DNA of 64,000 nucleotides from CAYGDP01 sp964348665 (lineage in GTDB: Bacteria > Verrucomicrobiota > Verrucomicrobiia > Palsa-1439 > CAYGDP01): contig CAYGDP010000006.1 of assembly GCA_964348665.1 (NCBI GenBank), positions 140,882 through 204,881 of the forward strand. The letters are read 5' to 3'. A program made the translations under genes and the position numbers. Positions 33,409 through 42,523 of the stretch are shown piece after piece; position 1 is the first letter of the stretch, and each line of letters begins with the position of its first letter. The notes beneath the pieces were generated by a model that ran no database searches, was not told the origin of the DNA, and saw only the letters and a list, made by a program, of their open reading frames with translations.

Positions 33409-35996
33409 TCGTCATCCTCTTCTTCGCCGAAGAGGCTGCGGCGGGTGCTGACGATTTTTGGATATGGCACTCGCGGGCCTTTGACGGATGCCCAAATGAT
33501 CCGGTTCAACTCGCCCCACGGCGCGGCATCCACCTCTTTGAAATTCATCCTCGCAGATTTCTTCGCGCCCGGCGCAGTTTTCGGATTTGTCTCCGCCAAG
33601 TCCCATGTCGCGGGCAGCGCTTTGATCGGCGTGAAATCCGGCTGATCGGTGAAACACGACAACATTGGAGTCGCCGCTGCATCGAACTGGCTCATCGGCG
33701 GCAAACCGAGGATCAATTCGATCGTTTTGACCATCGAACAGGTGTCGTACAGAGTCGAGTCCACGACACGACGTTTGGTGTAGGGGCTGATGACAAACGC
33801 GATGGTACGATGGGCATCCACATGATCCGGGCCATCCTGCGCGTCGTCTTCGACAACAAAAATCGCGGTGTCCTTCCAAAACTTGCTGTGACTGACGGCT
33901 TCGACGATCCTGCCCAGCGCGAGGTCGTTGTCGGCCACCGATGCGCGCGGCGTGGGACGCCCTGCTGCGGTGCCTTCGGTGTGGTCGCTGTGCAATGACA
34001 TCAGCACGAGATTCGGCATGACACCCTTTTCTTCCCACGCCTTCAAATCTTTCAGGAAGATATCGGCCCGGCGCTGATCTTCGCGTGGGCCGAGTTTCCA
34101 GCCGCCGTATTCTTTCGACGAATTCGGCAAGCCTTGGTTCTGAAAATTATTGGGCGCTTCGGCATGAACCATCTGACGTTCACCGTAATTGAAATGTGTC
34201 AACCCCTTCCGATCGCAGTAATCCCAGAGATACCCTGCCGTGGGCGTCGAGATTGGGCCGCTGGGCACGCTGCCGCGCCCGCTGTAATTGGGCGGCCAGG
34301 TGCGCTCCACGAAATCAGTTACTTGCGCGCCGACCGTCCATTCGTGGCCATCTGCGCTGACTTGACCATCCACATAAAAATTATCCAGCAACACAAATTC
34401 CTCGGCGAGCGCATGATGATTGGGAGTCACTTTGCGGTCGAACAGACAAAGCCACGGATCCCCGTTGCCCTGCGGCAAATCGCCGAGGACCTGGTCGTAC
34501 GTGCGGTTTTCCTTAATAATATAAATGACATGCTTGAACACACTCGGATCGCCGATCCGGCGCGGTACGGGTACGGGTGCCGGAGTTGCGGTCTGTGGCA
34601 CGGGCAACGCGAGGCTTTCGTCGAAACCATTATTCTCGACGACTTGCTGTGTCAGTTTGTCCAGCGCTTCTGCACTTGGCACGGGAATTTTCTGTGCCAG
34701 ACCGCGCAGCAGATCGGCGATGTATTTTCGCGGACGCGCGTTTTGTCCCGGGCCAAGACCTTTCGAGCTCGTCACGTAAAGCGTCCCGCTATCGGGGCTG
34801 ACGCACACCGCCGTGGGATACCATCCCGTTGGGATGAGGCCGGATTTTAAAAGTGTTGGATCATAGGTCGTGTTGGGTTTCTTGGTGAGGTCTGGCAAAA
34901 TGAACTCGATTGAATTCGGCATGCCAACGACCTTAACAACAACAATATCGTTGTTGCCGCCGTTGGCGACATAAAGAGATTCTCCATCGGGCGAAAGAGT
35001 TAGCGCGCTTGGGGAACTACCGCTCGGCGCATTTTTATACGGCGAGAGCGAAAGTGTGGAGAGGACTGGTTGAGTCGTAGGCACAATGATTTGCTCGTCG
35101 GTGCGAATCCGCTTGGTGTCAATCACCGACACGCTGTCGGAGTTGGCACAGGCGACGTATAGTTCGCGTCCGTTGCGCGAGAGCGCCATGGCGTTTGGAT
35201 GCTCGCCAACGCGCACAAGAGCGACGACTGCATCGCGCACTTTGGGAGGGACATTCTCCGGACGGCGAGGAATTTTACGGAGGTCAATGACCGAAATCGT
35301 CGCGCGATCCCAATTGCTAACGTAGGCGAAACGTCCGTCGGGCGAGAGAACGATTCCGTAGGGCCAACCGCCAAGCGGGACAAACGCGCGGACCCGGCGC
35401 GACGCTATGTCGATCACCGCGACCGATCCGTTGGCGAGATTCGCTGAAAGCAATGTTTTCCCGTCGGGCGTGATGGCAAGCGATCCGGGGAAAAAACGCT
35501 CGCTCGGTTTGCCGAGTTTGATATCCCCTTGCAGTTTCCACGCATCCCGTCGCGTATCGTAAATGCGGATGTTATGGCGACCGCCACCGGAGGCAAAGAG
35601 CGTGTGTCCATCGGGGCTAAACACGACACCGAGATACAGTGCGTAGGGTTTTGGCACGACGATGTGTCGTAGGGTTTGCCATGACTCGGTGTCAATGACC
35701 GTGAGCGAATGTTCGCTCGTGCCATTGTTGGTGACGACCAGCCGCGAGCCGTCGGGCGAGAGTGCGGCGCCCATCGGCATTTCGCCGACGGACAGAAGTT
35801 TACCGGCCGGCGTGAGAGTCCAGTTGTAACTGGTTACACCTTTCGAGGATGAAATCGGGCCGACGGCGCGCCTGGTGCGATCCTGGTCGCGCGAACCGGG
35901 AATGGCGGGAGCCTGGGACAAAGAAGGCATCACCACCGAGAATAATAGCAAGAGTGCAGTGCAACCGGAACATAGTGAACGATCAACATTCAACAT
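33405..35996 (-). CDS. Secreted YVTN beta-propeller / phosphoesterase-family protein
   Basis: A start at the ATG at 35996 gives MLNVDRSLCSG followed by a signal-peptide core (LLLLFSVVMPSLSQA); the frame continues up to 36113, but that part is translated repeat. Residues 50-420 hold propeller repeats of the YVTN/YncE type (LSPDGRFAYVSNWDRATISV, LYVANGGNNDIVVV). The C-terminal 380 residues are a phosphoesterase domain related to alkaline phosphatase/phospholipase C: HVIYIIKENRTYDQVLGDL, SADGHEWTVGAQ, SLHSDHTEG and FVVEDDAQDGPDHVDAHR. It is exported; the substrate is unknown. About 863 residues. Confidence 0.88.
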   Translation of the reverse strand: MLNVDRSLCSGCTALLLLFSVVMPSLSQAPAIPGSRDQDRTRRAVGPISSSKGVTSYNWTLTPAGKLLSVGEMPMGAALSPDGSRLVVTNNGTSEHSLTVIDTESWQTLRHIVVPKPYALYLGVVFSPDGHTLFASGGGRHNIRIYDTRRDAWKLQGDIKLGKPSERFFPGSLAITPDGKTLLSANLANGSVAVIDIASRRVRAFVPLGGWPYGIVLSPDGRFAYVSNWDRATISVIDLRKIPRRPENVPPKVRDAVVALVRVGEHPNAMALSRNGRELYVACANSDSVSVIDTKRIRTDEQIIVPTTQPVLSTLSLSPYKNAPSGSSPSALTLSPDGESLYVANGGNNDIVVVKVVGMPNSIEFILPDLTKKPNTTYDPTLLKSGLIPTGWYPTAVCVSPDSGTLYVTSSKGLGPGQNARPRKYIADLLRGLAQKIPVPSAEALDKLTQQVVENNGFDESLALPVPQTATPAPVPVPRRIGDPSVFKHVIYIIKENRTYDQVLGDLPQGNGDPWLCLFDRKVTPNHHALAEEFVLLDNFYVDGQVSADGHEWTVGAQVTDFVERTWPPNYSGRGSVPSGPISTPTAGYLWDYCDRKGLTHFNYGERQMVHAEAPNNFQNQGLPNSSKEYGGWKLGPREDQRRADIFLKDLKAWEEKGVMPNLVLMSLHSDHTEGTAAGRPTPRASVADNDLALGRIVEAVSHSKFWKDTAIFVVEDDAQDGPDHVDAHRTIAFVISPYTKRRVVDSTLYDTCSMVKTIELILGLPPMSQFDAAATPMLSCFTDQPDFTPIKALPATWDLAETNPKTAPGAKKSARMNFKEVDAAPWGELNRIIWASVKGPRVPYPKIVSTRRSLFGEEEDDD

Positions 35997-36072
35997 CGAA
36001 CGTCCAACTCGCAAGTGATTTGCTTGATTACTCCTTGAATATTGGACGTTGGACGTTGAGTCTTGAAAGTTG
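35976..36072. repeat. 7-bp periodic arrays in inverted orientation over a gene start
   Basis: The left arm (35976-36010) has units TGAACGA, TCAACAT, TCAACAT, CGAACGT, CCAACTC. The right arm (36034-36072) has the complement, TTGGACG, TTGGACG, TTGAGTC, TTGAAAG. The likely start codon of the phosphoesterase gene lies inside the left arm, so its first residues (MLNVDRS) are repeat-derived. Confidence 0.7.
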
Positions 36073-36079
36073 TTTTCGT

Positions 36080-37120
36080 TCATTTCGTTTTCGGTGCGGG
36101 TTGTTTTTTCCACTTTACATCGCCTCGTTCCAACATGGCAACGAGCGAAGCATCTTCGACATCGAGCGGCAGCGAGATTTTCTGACGGCGTCTTGCGCTT
36201 TCGTACGTCGCAAAAATCAATTCGGTGGCGGCAAGCGCATGGTCACCATCCAGGCGGGATTTCTTTTCCTGCTTAAACGCTTCGATTACATCGAGGATGG
36301 CGGCGACATTGTGATCTTTGTGTTGTGTCGCACCGGACAGATCGAGCGTTTTCCAATCGCTTTTGCCTTTCCGCCAGATACGCATCGGCGTCCCTTCATA
36401 TTGCGCCAGTTCGATCATGCCGTCGGTGCCGAGCAACCGATTGGCACACGCGCCGAGTTTGCTGGAACCCGTGATCATCAATCCGTCCACGCCGTTCTGC
36501 CAATGGACGAGACTGATTCCGCGCGTCTCGACGGGCGCGCCGAAGATGTTTTTTTCCACATCGCAATCAATCTGTCCCATCACCCATTCGGCGGGGGCTT
36601 CGTTATTGTAAAAAAACATCATATCGAACCAATGGGTTCCCCAATCGAACAGATTGTCGCAATACGCTTCCATCCGAACTAGCCTGCCAATCGCGCCTTC
36701 TTGGATCAACTCACGCGCTCGAACGAACGGCGCTCCGAACCGTCGTTGATGGCAAAACGCAAGCATCACTCCTCTTTCTTTGCACGTAGCATAAATCCGC
36801 TTCGCGTCAGCCCAAGTCGTCGACATCGGTTTCTCGCAGAAGATCGCGCGCGCGCCGGATTCCGCCGCTGCCACCGCCATTTCTGTGTGCAGCCCCGTCC
36901 ACGTGCAAATGCTCACGATGTCAGGCTTCTGCTCGCGCAACATCCGGCGATAATCATGATAGACAAATTTGATTTTCCGTTGCGCGGCCAGCGTCGTGGC
37001 ATTCTCAACGGCTGGGTCGGCGCAAGCCACCACCTCCACATCCGCCGCCGCCGCGTATCCTTCGGCGTGTCCGCACCCCCGTCCGCCACAACCGATAATG
37101 GCGACTTTGAGTTTTGTCAT
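36080..37120 (-). CDS. Gfo/Idh/MocA-family oxidoreductase
   Basis: The product is 346 residues from the ATG at 37120 (MTKLKVAIIGCGGRGCGHAE). The N-terminal Rossmann fold has GCGGRG for NAD(P); the catalytic-region motif is AIFCEKPMSTTWADAK (EKP). The C-terminal half is the Gfo/Idh alpha/beta domain. These enzymes oxidise or reduce sugars and inositols; they are abundant in polysaccharide-degrading Verrucomicrobiota. The stop at 36080 is close to the phosphoesterase start on the same strand. Confidence 0.9.
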   Translation of the reverse strand: MTKLKVAIIGCGGRGCGHAEGYAAAADVEVVACADPAVENATTLAAQRKIKFVYHDYRRMLREQKPDIVSICTWTGLHTEMAVAAAESGARAIFCEKPMSTTWADAKRIYATCKERGVMLAFCHQRRFGAPFVRARELIQEGAIGRLVRMEAYCDNLFDWGTHWFDMMFFYNNEAPAEWVMGQIDCDVEKNIFGAPVETRGISLVHWQNGVDGLMITGSSKLGACANRLLGTDGMIELAQYEGTPMRIWRKGKSDWKTLDLSGATQHKDHNVAAILDVIEAFKQEKKSRLDGDHALAATELIFATYESARRRQKISLPLDVEDASLVAMLERGDVKWKKQPAPKTK

Positions 37121-37180
37121 GCTTGTGACAGAATGCCAGAATTGTGTGGCGCGGGCAACAAACAAGCGAAGACGACCGCA

Positions 37181-37209
37181 TTGACACGGGGATGTTGTCC
37201 GAGTAGTGT
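37181..37209 (+). promoter_or_regulatory. Sigma-70 promoter for tRNA-Ala
   Basis: A perfect -35 TTGACA (37181-37186), a 17-nt spacer, and TAGTGT as -10 (37204-37209). Transcription would start near 37216, about 20 nt before the tRNA. Confidence 0.6.
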
Positions 37210-37236
37210 AGCGGCTGGCCGTTTGAGCGGTGGAAT

Positions 37237-37312
37237 GGGGGCATAGCTCAGTTGGTAGAGCGTCGCAATGGCATTGCGAAGGTCAGGGGTTCGAATCCCC
37301 TTGCCTCCACCA
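37237..37312 (+). tRNA. tRNA-Ala (anticodon GGC)
   Basis: A 76-nt cloverleaf: acceptor GGGGGCA pairs with TGCCTCC (one G-T); D-arm GCTC/GAGC; anticodon stem TCGCA/TGCGA with loop ATGGCAT, giving GGC, which reads GCC alanine codons; T-arm AGGGG/CCCCT with TTCGAAT. The CCA end is encoded. The sigma factor gene follows 86 bp downstream on the same strand. Confidence 0.97.
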
Positions 37313-37398
37313 AAAATCACTTGCAATCGGCCGGTTTTTGGTTACAGTTTGGCGTTGCAAGTGCGGATGCCGCGGTTGTTGGAGTTTGTCTTTATTAT

Positions 37399-38607
37399 AT
37401 GAAGGCGCGGCACGAAGAAGACCGGATGCAATGGGACGACTCGGAGCTTCCCGAGCCGAAGGGCGTGGTTTTTTCCCAAACCGACCTTGTTCGAACCGTC
37501 CTTCCCCGCGAGGCCGAGCAAGACCGGATGCGATTCATCGCTGATTTTCGCGCCGGATTGGATGCTATCCTGACGGATCCCGCCTTCGAGGATTTTACGC
37601 TGGCTTTGGTTGTGTCGAAAAATCTTCAGCATCAAGGCGTCTCCAACCGCGATCGCGTTCGTGCTTTGCTCATCGAGCCGAAACTGGAAATGGCGCTGGA
37701 AGTGCTCGATCGATTCAGCGGCCGGCTTCGGTACAAGACAGCGATCAAACTGTTGCGCCGGTTTGGCGTGGAGGAAGATCTCGACCGTCCGCGCGATGTG
37801 AGCCTATCCCTGGCGGCGACGCGCGACGTGCTTGACCGGCTTGCGTTCTACATCAAGCGCGACCATTCCGTTTACAAGCGTGCGCAACGCGATCTCTTTG
37901 AAAATCATTTTGGACTGGCGATTGAGATTGCCAAACACATGGCGGGTGGCAATGGTCACTTTGACGATGCTGTGCAGGAAGGAGCTTTCGGATTGCTGCA
38001 AGCGGTGGACAAGTGCGAGCCGAGAGAGGATTCCTCGTTTTCCGCGTACGCATCCTATTGGATCCGCAAATGCATCATCGATTACCAAGGCGGCCATCGC
38101 TACTCGGTTTATGTGCCCATCAGTTTTATCCGACTTGTCCGCAAAGTACATAACCGGTTCGACGAACATCAACAAGCCGAGGCTGCCCCGTGTGATCCCG
38201 ATCTCTTCGCCGCCCGCCAGGGTCTTACACCCGAAGCGCTTCAGGCATTCGTTACGCTCCGCCACGGCTCGGTTTCGCTCGATGATCCTCTCGGGGACGG
38301 CGACGAAACCCGCTCTGAAATCGTGGCCGATTCGTCAGCGATCACGCCCGATATTTTGGCGGCACGCAAAGACGCACGCGAATATCTCCAACGTGCACTC
38401 AATTACCTGACCCCACAGCAACGCGCGGTCATCATGCTCCGGTACGGCCTGGGTGAAGACGGTGAAGAGCATTCCCAGAGTGAGGTGGCCGCCAAAATTG
38501 GACTCTGTTTCCAGCGTGTCAGCCGTCTCGAAGCTTCCGCGCTCACCCGCTTCCGCAAGCTCGTGCCGCGCGCCGTCCTCCGCGAAGCCCTCGCCGCGTT
38601 GGCCTAA
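37399..38607 (+). CDS. RNA polymerase sigma-70 family factor
   Basis: The product is 402 residues from the ATG at 37399. After a 120-residue N-terminal part without clear motifs, region 2 is visible (FENHFGLAIEIAKHMAGGNG, QEGAFGLLQAVDKCEPREDS, FSAYASYWIRKCIIDY), then a region-3-like part, then region 4 (LTPQQRAVIMLRYGLGEDGE, HSQSEVAAKIGL, FQRVSRLEASAL). It keeps regions 2 to 4, so it is larger than an ECF factor, yet diverges from housekeeping SigA (for example region 2 Trp-rich motif and missing 1.1). An alternative sigma factor of the RpoD/RpoS type is likely; the regulon is unknown. Confidence 0.88.
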   Translation: MKARHEEDRMQWDDSELPEPKGVVFSQTDLVRTVLPREAEQDRMRFIADFRAGLDAILTDPAFEDFTLALVVSKNLQHQGVSNRDRVRALLIEPKLEMALEVLDRFSGRLRYKTAIKLLRRFGVEEDLDRPRDVSLSLAATRDVLDRLAFYIKRDHSVYKRAQRDLFENHFGLAIEIAKHMAGGNGHFDDAVQEGAFGLLQAVDKCEPREDSSFSAYASYWIRKCIIDYQGGHRYSVYVPISFIRLVRKVHNRFDEHQQAEAAPCDPDLFAARQGLTPEALQAFVTLRHGSVSLDDPLGDGDETRSEIVADSSAITPDILAARKDAREYLQRALNYLTPQQRAVIMLRYGLGEDGEEHSQSEVAAKIGLCFQRVSRLEASALTRFRKLVPRAVLREALAALA

Positions 38608-38891
38608 TTTTTTCGACAACCGACTCCATCAGGCTCCGAATGTTTCTCCAATGCAGTTTCTCGATGTTGACTTCAGCTTAGTCGAGGGACAGCAGAGAGA
38701 TATTACAGAAATCTAGAGTGAATCTCATCAAGTTGTTTTTTTGCGGCCGTACAATGCCGCATCCCGATATAGAGTTGTGAGCCGACGCGAAGAACCAAGT
38801 TTTGTCCCTGGCACAATCCGGAATCGACCTCCAGAAAAAAATTGCGAATTTTATGTTGCCCCACGGCGTCCAAAGGACTAAGAATTACGCC

Positions 38892-39779
38892 ATGAAAACT
38901 TTCACCCTCTTGCTCGGTCTGTCTCTAGCCCTTGTGGTCGGCGTGCCTTTGCGCGCGCAAGACGCGAAACCCAAACGGAAAGTGTTGTTCCTGACAAAAT
39001 CCGCCGGGTTCATGCACGACGTTGTGAATCGGAAGAAAGCGTGTGTCGTGGAAAAGGGGAAGGAGAAATGGAGCGATTTGCCCGAGCCGGCAGCACTAAG
39101 TTATGCCGAACAGGTGCTTACCGAGATCGCAAAAACATCCGGCGCGTTCGAGGTGACCTGTACGCAGAATCCTGCGGACGTGACTGCGGAGAGTCTGAAA
39201 GGGTATGACGCGGTGTTTTTCTATACAACGCAGGACTTAGGGTGGTCGCCGGATCAAAAGAAGGTGTTTTTGGATTGGTTGGCAAGCGGCAAGGCGTTGA
39301 TTGGCTCCCATTGTGCCACGGACACATTTTACAACTGGAAAGAATACGGCCAGATCATCGGCGGTTATTTTGACGGTCATCCGTGGCACGAACGGGTGAA
39401 AGTGAAGGTGGAAGACCCAAAACATCCGGCCTGCCAGCCCTTCGATGAAGTCTTTGGAATCACCGACGAGATTTATCAGTTTCGGAGTTGGTCGCGCGAC
39501 AAGGTGCATGTGATCATGAGTCTTGACGCGTCGAACGCCAAAACGAAGAAGGAGAAGGTCAAGAACGCCGATGGCACGGAGACGGAGACCGAGAAGGAAA
39601 TCTTTTTCTCGAAGGGCAAGCGCAAGGACAACGACTATGCGATTGCATGGACGAATACCTATGAAAAGGGACGGATTTTCTACACGGCTCTCGGTCATCG
39701 TGGGGATGTGTGGGGCAACGAGAAATTCCAGAAACACGTCCTCAACGGAATTCTTTGGGCGATGGGAGATTTGAAGTAA
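38892..39779 (+). CDS. Secreted ThuA-domain protein
   Basis: The product is 295 residues from the ATG at 38892, with signal peptide MKTFTLLLGLSLALVVGVPL ending before QDAKP. The ThuA (trehalose-utilisation, class-I amidotransferase-like) domain follows: KVLFLTKSAGFMHD, YDAVFFYTTQDLG, GKALIGSHCATDTFYNWKEY, GGYFDGHPWHE, then AWTNTYEKGRIFYTALGHRG. ThuA proteins take part in disaccharide use, but the biochemical role is not settled. The 284 bp before it hold no clear gene. Confidence 0.9.
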   Translation: MKTFTLLLGLSLALVVGVPLRAQDAKPKRKVLFLTKSAGFMHDVVNRKKACVVEKGKEKWSDLPEPAALSYAEQVLTEIAKTSGAFEVTCTQNPADVTAESLKGYDAVFFYTTQDLGWSPDQKKVFLDWLASGKALIGSHCATDTFYNWKEYGQIIGGYFDGHPWHERVKVKVEDPKHPACQPFDEVFGITDEIYQFRSWSRDKVHVIMSLDASNAKTKKEKVKNADGTETETEKEIFFSKGKRKDNDYAIAWTNTYEKGRIFYTALGHRGDVWGNEKFQKHVLNGILWAMGDLK

Positions 39780-39814
39780 ACGGTTTCAACGCTCAACCTT
39801 GACCGGTCCGGTGG

Positions 39815-40486
39815 TTATCGACTGCCGCTGCATAGCCACCAGACGCCGATCGCACAGCTGGAGATTCCCGTTGCAGCCTGGCCCCACTGGTACATGCGTG
39901 TAGATCGCTGCCGCGCCCTCTCGAAAAATTTTCCCACGCAAAACACATAAATTCCCATTGCGACCGTCACGCCGATGCTGAAGGCCACCACGTACAAAAG
40001 GGTGAACCAATCGCTATTTGTGCCGGTGATCGGAACCAAAACGAGGAACGCCGCGGTGCCGGCACAGCCATGCAGACTGCCCATCAATGTGGCGGCATGT
40101 TCATGACGATGGTCGCCTCCGCGCGCGTGGGAATGAAAGTGAAGGTGTCTGAAGCCGTCGTGCTCGTGGACATGAGTGTGAATTTTGCGCCGTTTTAATC
40201 CGACTAGAACCCATCCGCCCAGGGCAAGCATAGCCGCGCCCACAAAAAATTCGAGGTCGCGCGAGGCAGAATGGGAGATCTGGATTTTCAAGATCACAGT
40301 CACCATCGTCAGTGCTCCCAACGCCGCCGCATGACCCAGCGCCCAGCGCAAACCAAATCCAACGGCGCGGCGCGGGGATGGGTTTTGGCCTATGAACGAA
40401 CTGACGGCGGCAAGATGATCGGCATCCAAAGCGTGTAGAAATCCGAAGAGGAACGCGAGGGCAATGGGCGCGAGCGCGTCCATCAT
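39815..40486 (-). CDS. Nickel/cobalt (NicO/UreH-like) membrane transporter
   Basis: The product is 223 residues, with about six membrane helices. The first helix contains FLFGFLHALDADHLAAVSSF, the HALDADH metal-permease motif. A His-rich cytoplasmic or periplasmic loop (HTHVHEHDGFRHLHFHSH, then HRHEHAA) sits in the middle, as in RcnA-type or UreH-type Ni/Co transporters. Direction (uptake or export) is uncertain. Its start overlaps the stop of the coiled-coil gene upstream as ATGA. Confidence 0.85.
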   Translation of the reverse strand: MMDALAPIALAFLFGFLHALDADHLAAVSSFIGQNPSPRRAVGFGLRWALGHAAALGALTMVTVILKIQISHSASRDLEFFVGAAMLALGGWVLVGLKRRKIHTHVHEHDGFRHLHFHSHARGGDHRHEHAATLMGSLHGCAGTAAFLVLVPITGTNSDWFTLLYVVAFSIGVTVAMGIYVFCVGKFFERARQRSTRMYQWGQAATGISSCAIGVWWLCSGSR

Positions 40487-41319
40487 TTGGGCGTCGGTTG
40501 TTGGCCGGGTTGCAGAACTTTAGGCTCGTTCGCCTTCGGCGGTTGCTGTGATGGGGGGGGTTGCGGAGGTTTCGGCGGTGGATTGTTCCCTTCGCGATAT
40601 ACCTCGATGGTCGTGGCTCCGGAGAGTTTCTCTCGTTCCTTCCGTACTTCCTCATAAGTCTTGTAATTGCGAAGGCCGGTCTTCTGGTACGCGCCGAAAT
40701 AGCCGCGTTTGGCGGCAAGTTCTTCGCGATTGCGAACATGTTCCGCCGATACCAGCGTGCGAACCTGGGTTCGAAGCGCTGCGAGATCATTCCACTTCTT
40801 CTCCAACTCGGCACGCTTAGCCTCGAGGTCTTTGACCTGCGAAAGCAAAAATTCCTTGTCCTTGGTTTCCGTCTGGAGTTTGGCGCGCAGATCGGCGATT
40901 TGCGCGTCGAGGCTCAACTTCTGCGCCTCCAACCGATCCATCGCGGTTTTCAATTCGTCTTTTTGTGATTCCACAACCTTGAGACGATCCCGCGTCTCCG
41001 TAAGCTGTTTCTCCGTGCTCGCCAGCGTGGTTTTGGTGGTCGTCAGGTCGGTATTGAGTTGCTTGAGCTCGGCGTCGGTCTTGGTGACATACGCGTTGTG
41101 CTCGGCAATTTTTGCGTCCAAGGCTTTGCGCTTTTCTTGGAATCGTTCGCTGGTTTTTTTGAGAGCTTTGTGGTCAAGCTGGATGGTGTCCATCGCGGTT
41201 TGGTAACGATCAACTTCAATATTATGAATGGCGACCGACCAGAACAGAATCGCAAGAGAAACGATTGCCATCACGATGATCGCAGTCCAAGCTCGGCTAG
41301 GTATTTGGCCGTCGGGCAT
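40483..41319 (-). CDS. Membrane-anchored coiled-coil protein
   Basis: The product is 278 residues from the ATG at 41319, preceded by AAGGAGAGA. One N-terminal helix (AWTAIIVMAIVSLAILFWSV) is followed by a long coiled coil (about 45-190, for example LDHKALKKTSERFQEKRKAL) and a Pro/Gln-rich C-terminal tail. Probably exported and rod-shaped. Function unknown. Translation is coupled to the metal transporter gene. Confidence 0.78.
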   Translation of the reverse strand: MPDGQIPSRAWTAIIVMAIVSLAILFWSVAIHNIEVDRYQTAMDTIQLDHKALKKTSERFQEKRKALDAKIAEHNAYVTKTDAELKQLNTDLTTTKTTLASTEKQLTETRDRLKVVESQKDELKTAMDRLEAQKLSLDAQIADLRAKLQTETKDKEFLLSQVKDLEAKRAELEKKWNDLAALRTQVRTLVSAEHVRNREELAAKRGYFGAYQKTGLRNYKTYEEVRKEREKLSGATTIEVYREGNNPPPKPPQPPPSQQPPKANEPKVLQPGQQPTPK

Positions 41320-41367
41320 AGAAATCTCTCCTTGGGTCGGAACGTAGCAGCGTAAGTGCCTCGCTGC

Positions 41368-41393
41368 AAGTGATTTTTGCAAAAAAATCACTT
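41368..41393 (-). terminator. AT-rich hairpin at the end of the 41392-41970 gene
   Basis: AAGTGATTTTT (41368-41378), loop GCAA, AAAAATCACTT (41383-41393): a perfect 11-bp stem that overlaps the stop codon and ends in a T-run on the minus strand. A likely intrinsic terminator. Confidence 0.5.
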
Positions 41394-41970
41394 ACCGACT
41401 GCCAAACGGGATTTCGATTCGAAACCCAATTTGGATATTGTGACGCCCCCGGCTCCGACCCATTCGATCACTGCCGAAGTCGTCACCCCGCATTTTGGTA
41501 TACCGTGCGGAGGTAGGCAAAATGGTGTCAAATCTAGGTCGGCCGAAGAATTCTCGAGACGACTTCCGTTTCCCCGAACTCGTTCCGGCTTCGTCATCTC
41601 TTCCGAACAGTGCTTCGCTAACCCCGGCATCAAACCGATCCACCGTCCGGCTCACATCATTTTCCCAGAGCTTGAGTTGCTGCGTCATGACGCAAAGCCC
41701 GTAGAAAGGTTCCGCCAATGGCCCGCTCCCCGGCTCAACGGCATGATCTTGCTCAAACTGAAACCAAACGTCCTTCGTTTTTTTCCGGGTATAACTCCGT
41801 GTTTCTGTTTGAAACGCCATCGGGAAGGTTACTTCGGGGTTTGTTAATAAAAGCGCGGCGGCATGTTTTGCCAAACCATCCGCGCGCGGCACATCCGGTT
41901 CAACCGCCATCACCTCACCTGTCACCACCAGACTTGCCACCACCAAACTCTTGGCTGCCTTATGTTTCAT
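41392..41970 (-). CDS. Secreted protein of unknown function
   Basis: The product is 192 residues from the ATG at 41970 with a strong GAAAGGAGGGGAAG ribosome site. The signal peptide MKHKAAKSLVVASLVVTGEV ends near VMAVEP. No domain is recognised. The C-terminus alternates polar and hydrophobic residues (NIQIGFRIEIPFGSR), like a beta strand of an outer-membrane barrel. It is followed by an AT-rich hairpin. Confidence 0.72.
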   Translation of the reverse strand: MKHKAAKSLVVASLVVTGEVMAVEPDVPRADGLAKHAAALLLTNPEVTFPMAFQTETRSYTRKKTKDVWFQFEQDHAVEPGSGPLAEPFYGLCVMTQQLKLWENDVSRTVDRFDAGVSEALFGRDDEAGTSSGKRKSSREFFGRPRFDTILPTSARYTKMRGDDFGSDRMGRSRGRHNIQIGFRIEIPFGSR

Positions 41971-42110
41971 CTTCCCCTCCTTTCGGTTTGTATTCCGAAA
42001 GTATCAGTTCGCCCGCTTGCCAAGCTCGCGAGATAATCTACTCTCTATCAGAGCATTTTCAAGGCCAGGGTGCCGCCAGCCTTCTCCTTGGAAAAAGTCA
42101 AATGGGTCCG

Positions 42111-42413
42111 TTATGGTAGTCGCATTGCTGCGAAAAGTGATGCTGCACAGATGCTCGCCCAGAATGCAGCGATCCAGAGTGGTTTTCGCAAAACACAACG
42201 ACTCTCGCGCTGACCGCTTACCAACGCCGCGATGAACAGCACCGCCGTCACGCCCGCCACCAGGGGGAGCGCATACCGCCGCAGCGGCCAGGTGATCAAC
42301 ATGATCGTTGCGGCCTTGCAAAAAGTGAACGCGATGCCTTCCAGCGCGGCGGCGCGCGGGGAAGGAGGTTGGAGATTGGGGGTTGGGGATTGGTTTTGCT
42401 CGGTCACGTTCAT
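42111..42413 (-). CDS. Small two-helix membrane protein
   Basis: The product is 100 residues from the ATG at 42413 (AAAAAGGAG upstream). The first 25 residues (MNVTEQNQSPTPNLQPPSP and following) are partly translated from a 7-bp repeat. Two or three hydrophobic helices follow (YALPLVAGVTAVLFIAALV, PLWIAAFWASICAASLFAAM). Family unknown. It lies downstream of the zinc-ribbon series on the same strand, separated by a repeat array. Confidence 0.65.
   Translation of the reverse strand: MNVTEQNQSPTPNLQPPSPRAAALEGIAFTFCKAATIMLITWPLRRYALPLVAGVTAVLFIAALVSGQRESRCVLRKPLWIAAFWASICAASLFAAMRLP
42367..42394. repeat. 7-bp array within the small membrane protein gene
   Basis: Units GGTTGGA, GATTGGG, GGTTGGG, GATTGGT (four times 7 bp). 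The complement resembles the sufT copy 2 linker array at 12364-12398. Confidence 0.65.
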
Positions 42414-42435
42414 TGGTAGCTCCTTTTTGTAACTC

Positions 42436-42523
42436 GAAAACTTCAAGTCTCAATCAATTCCTCTTTGGGACTTGGTGCTTGAAGTTTCACTGAAGTTTGG
42501 AGTTTGAGGCTTGAAGTTTCTTA
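42436..42523. repeat. 7-bp arrays, inverted, between two membrane-protein genes
   Basis: The left part has CTTCAAG and CTCAATC-type units. The right part has TTGGGAC, TTGGTGC, TTGAAGT and later AGTTTGG, AGTTTGA, GGCTTGA units, so the two parts are roughly complementary. Confidence 0.6.

Noticed and set aside
38733..38760. Terminator or promoter from a T-run beside GCGGC...GCCGC
   Set aside because: The T-run precedes the hairpin on the plus strand, and the possible TACAAT box is only 11 nt from TTGTTT.
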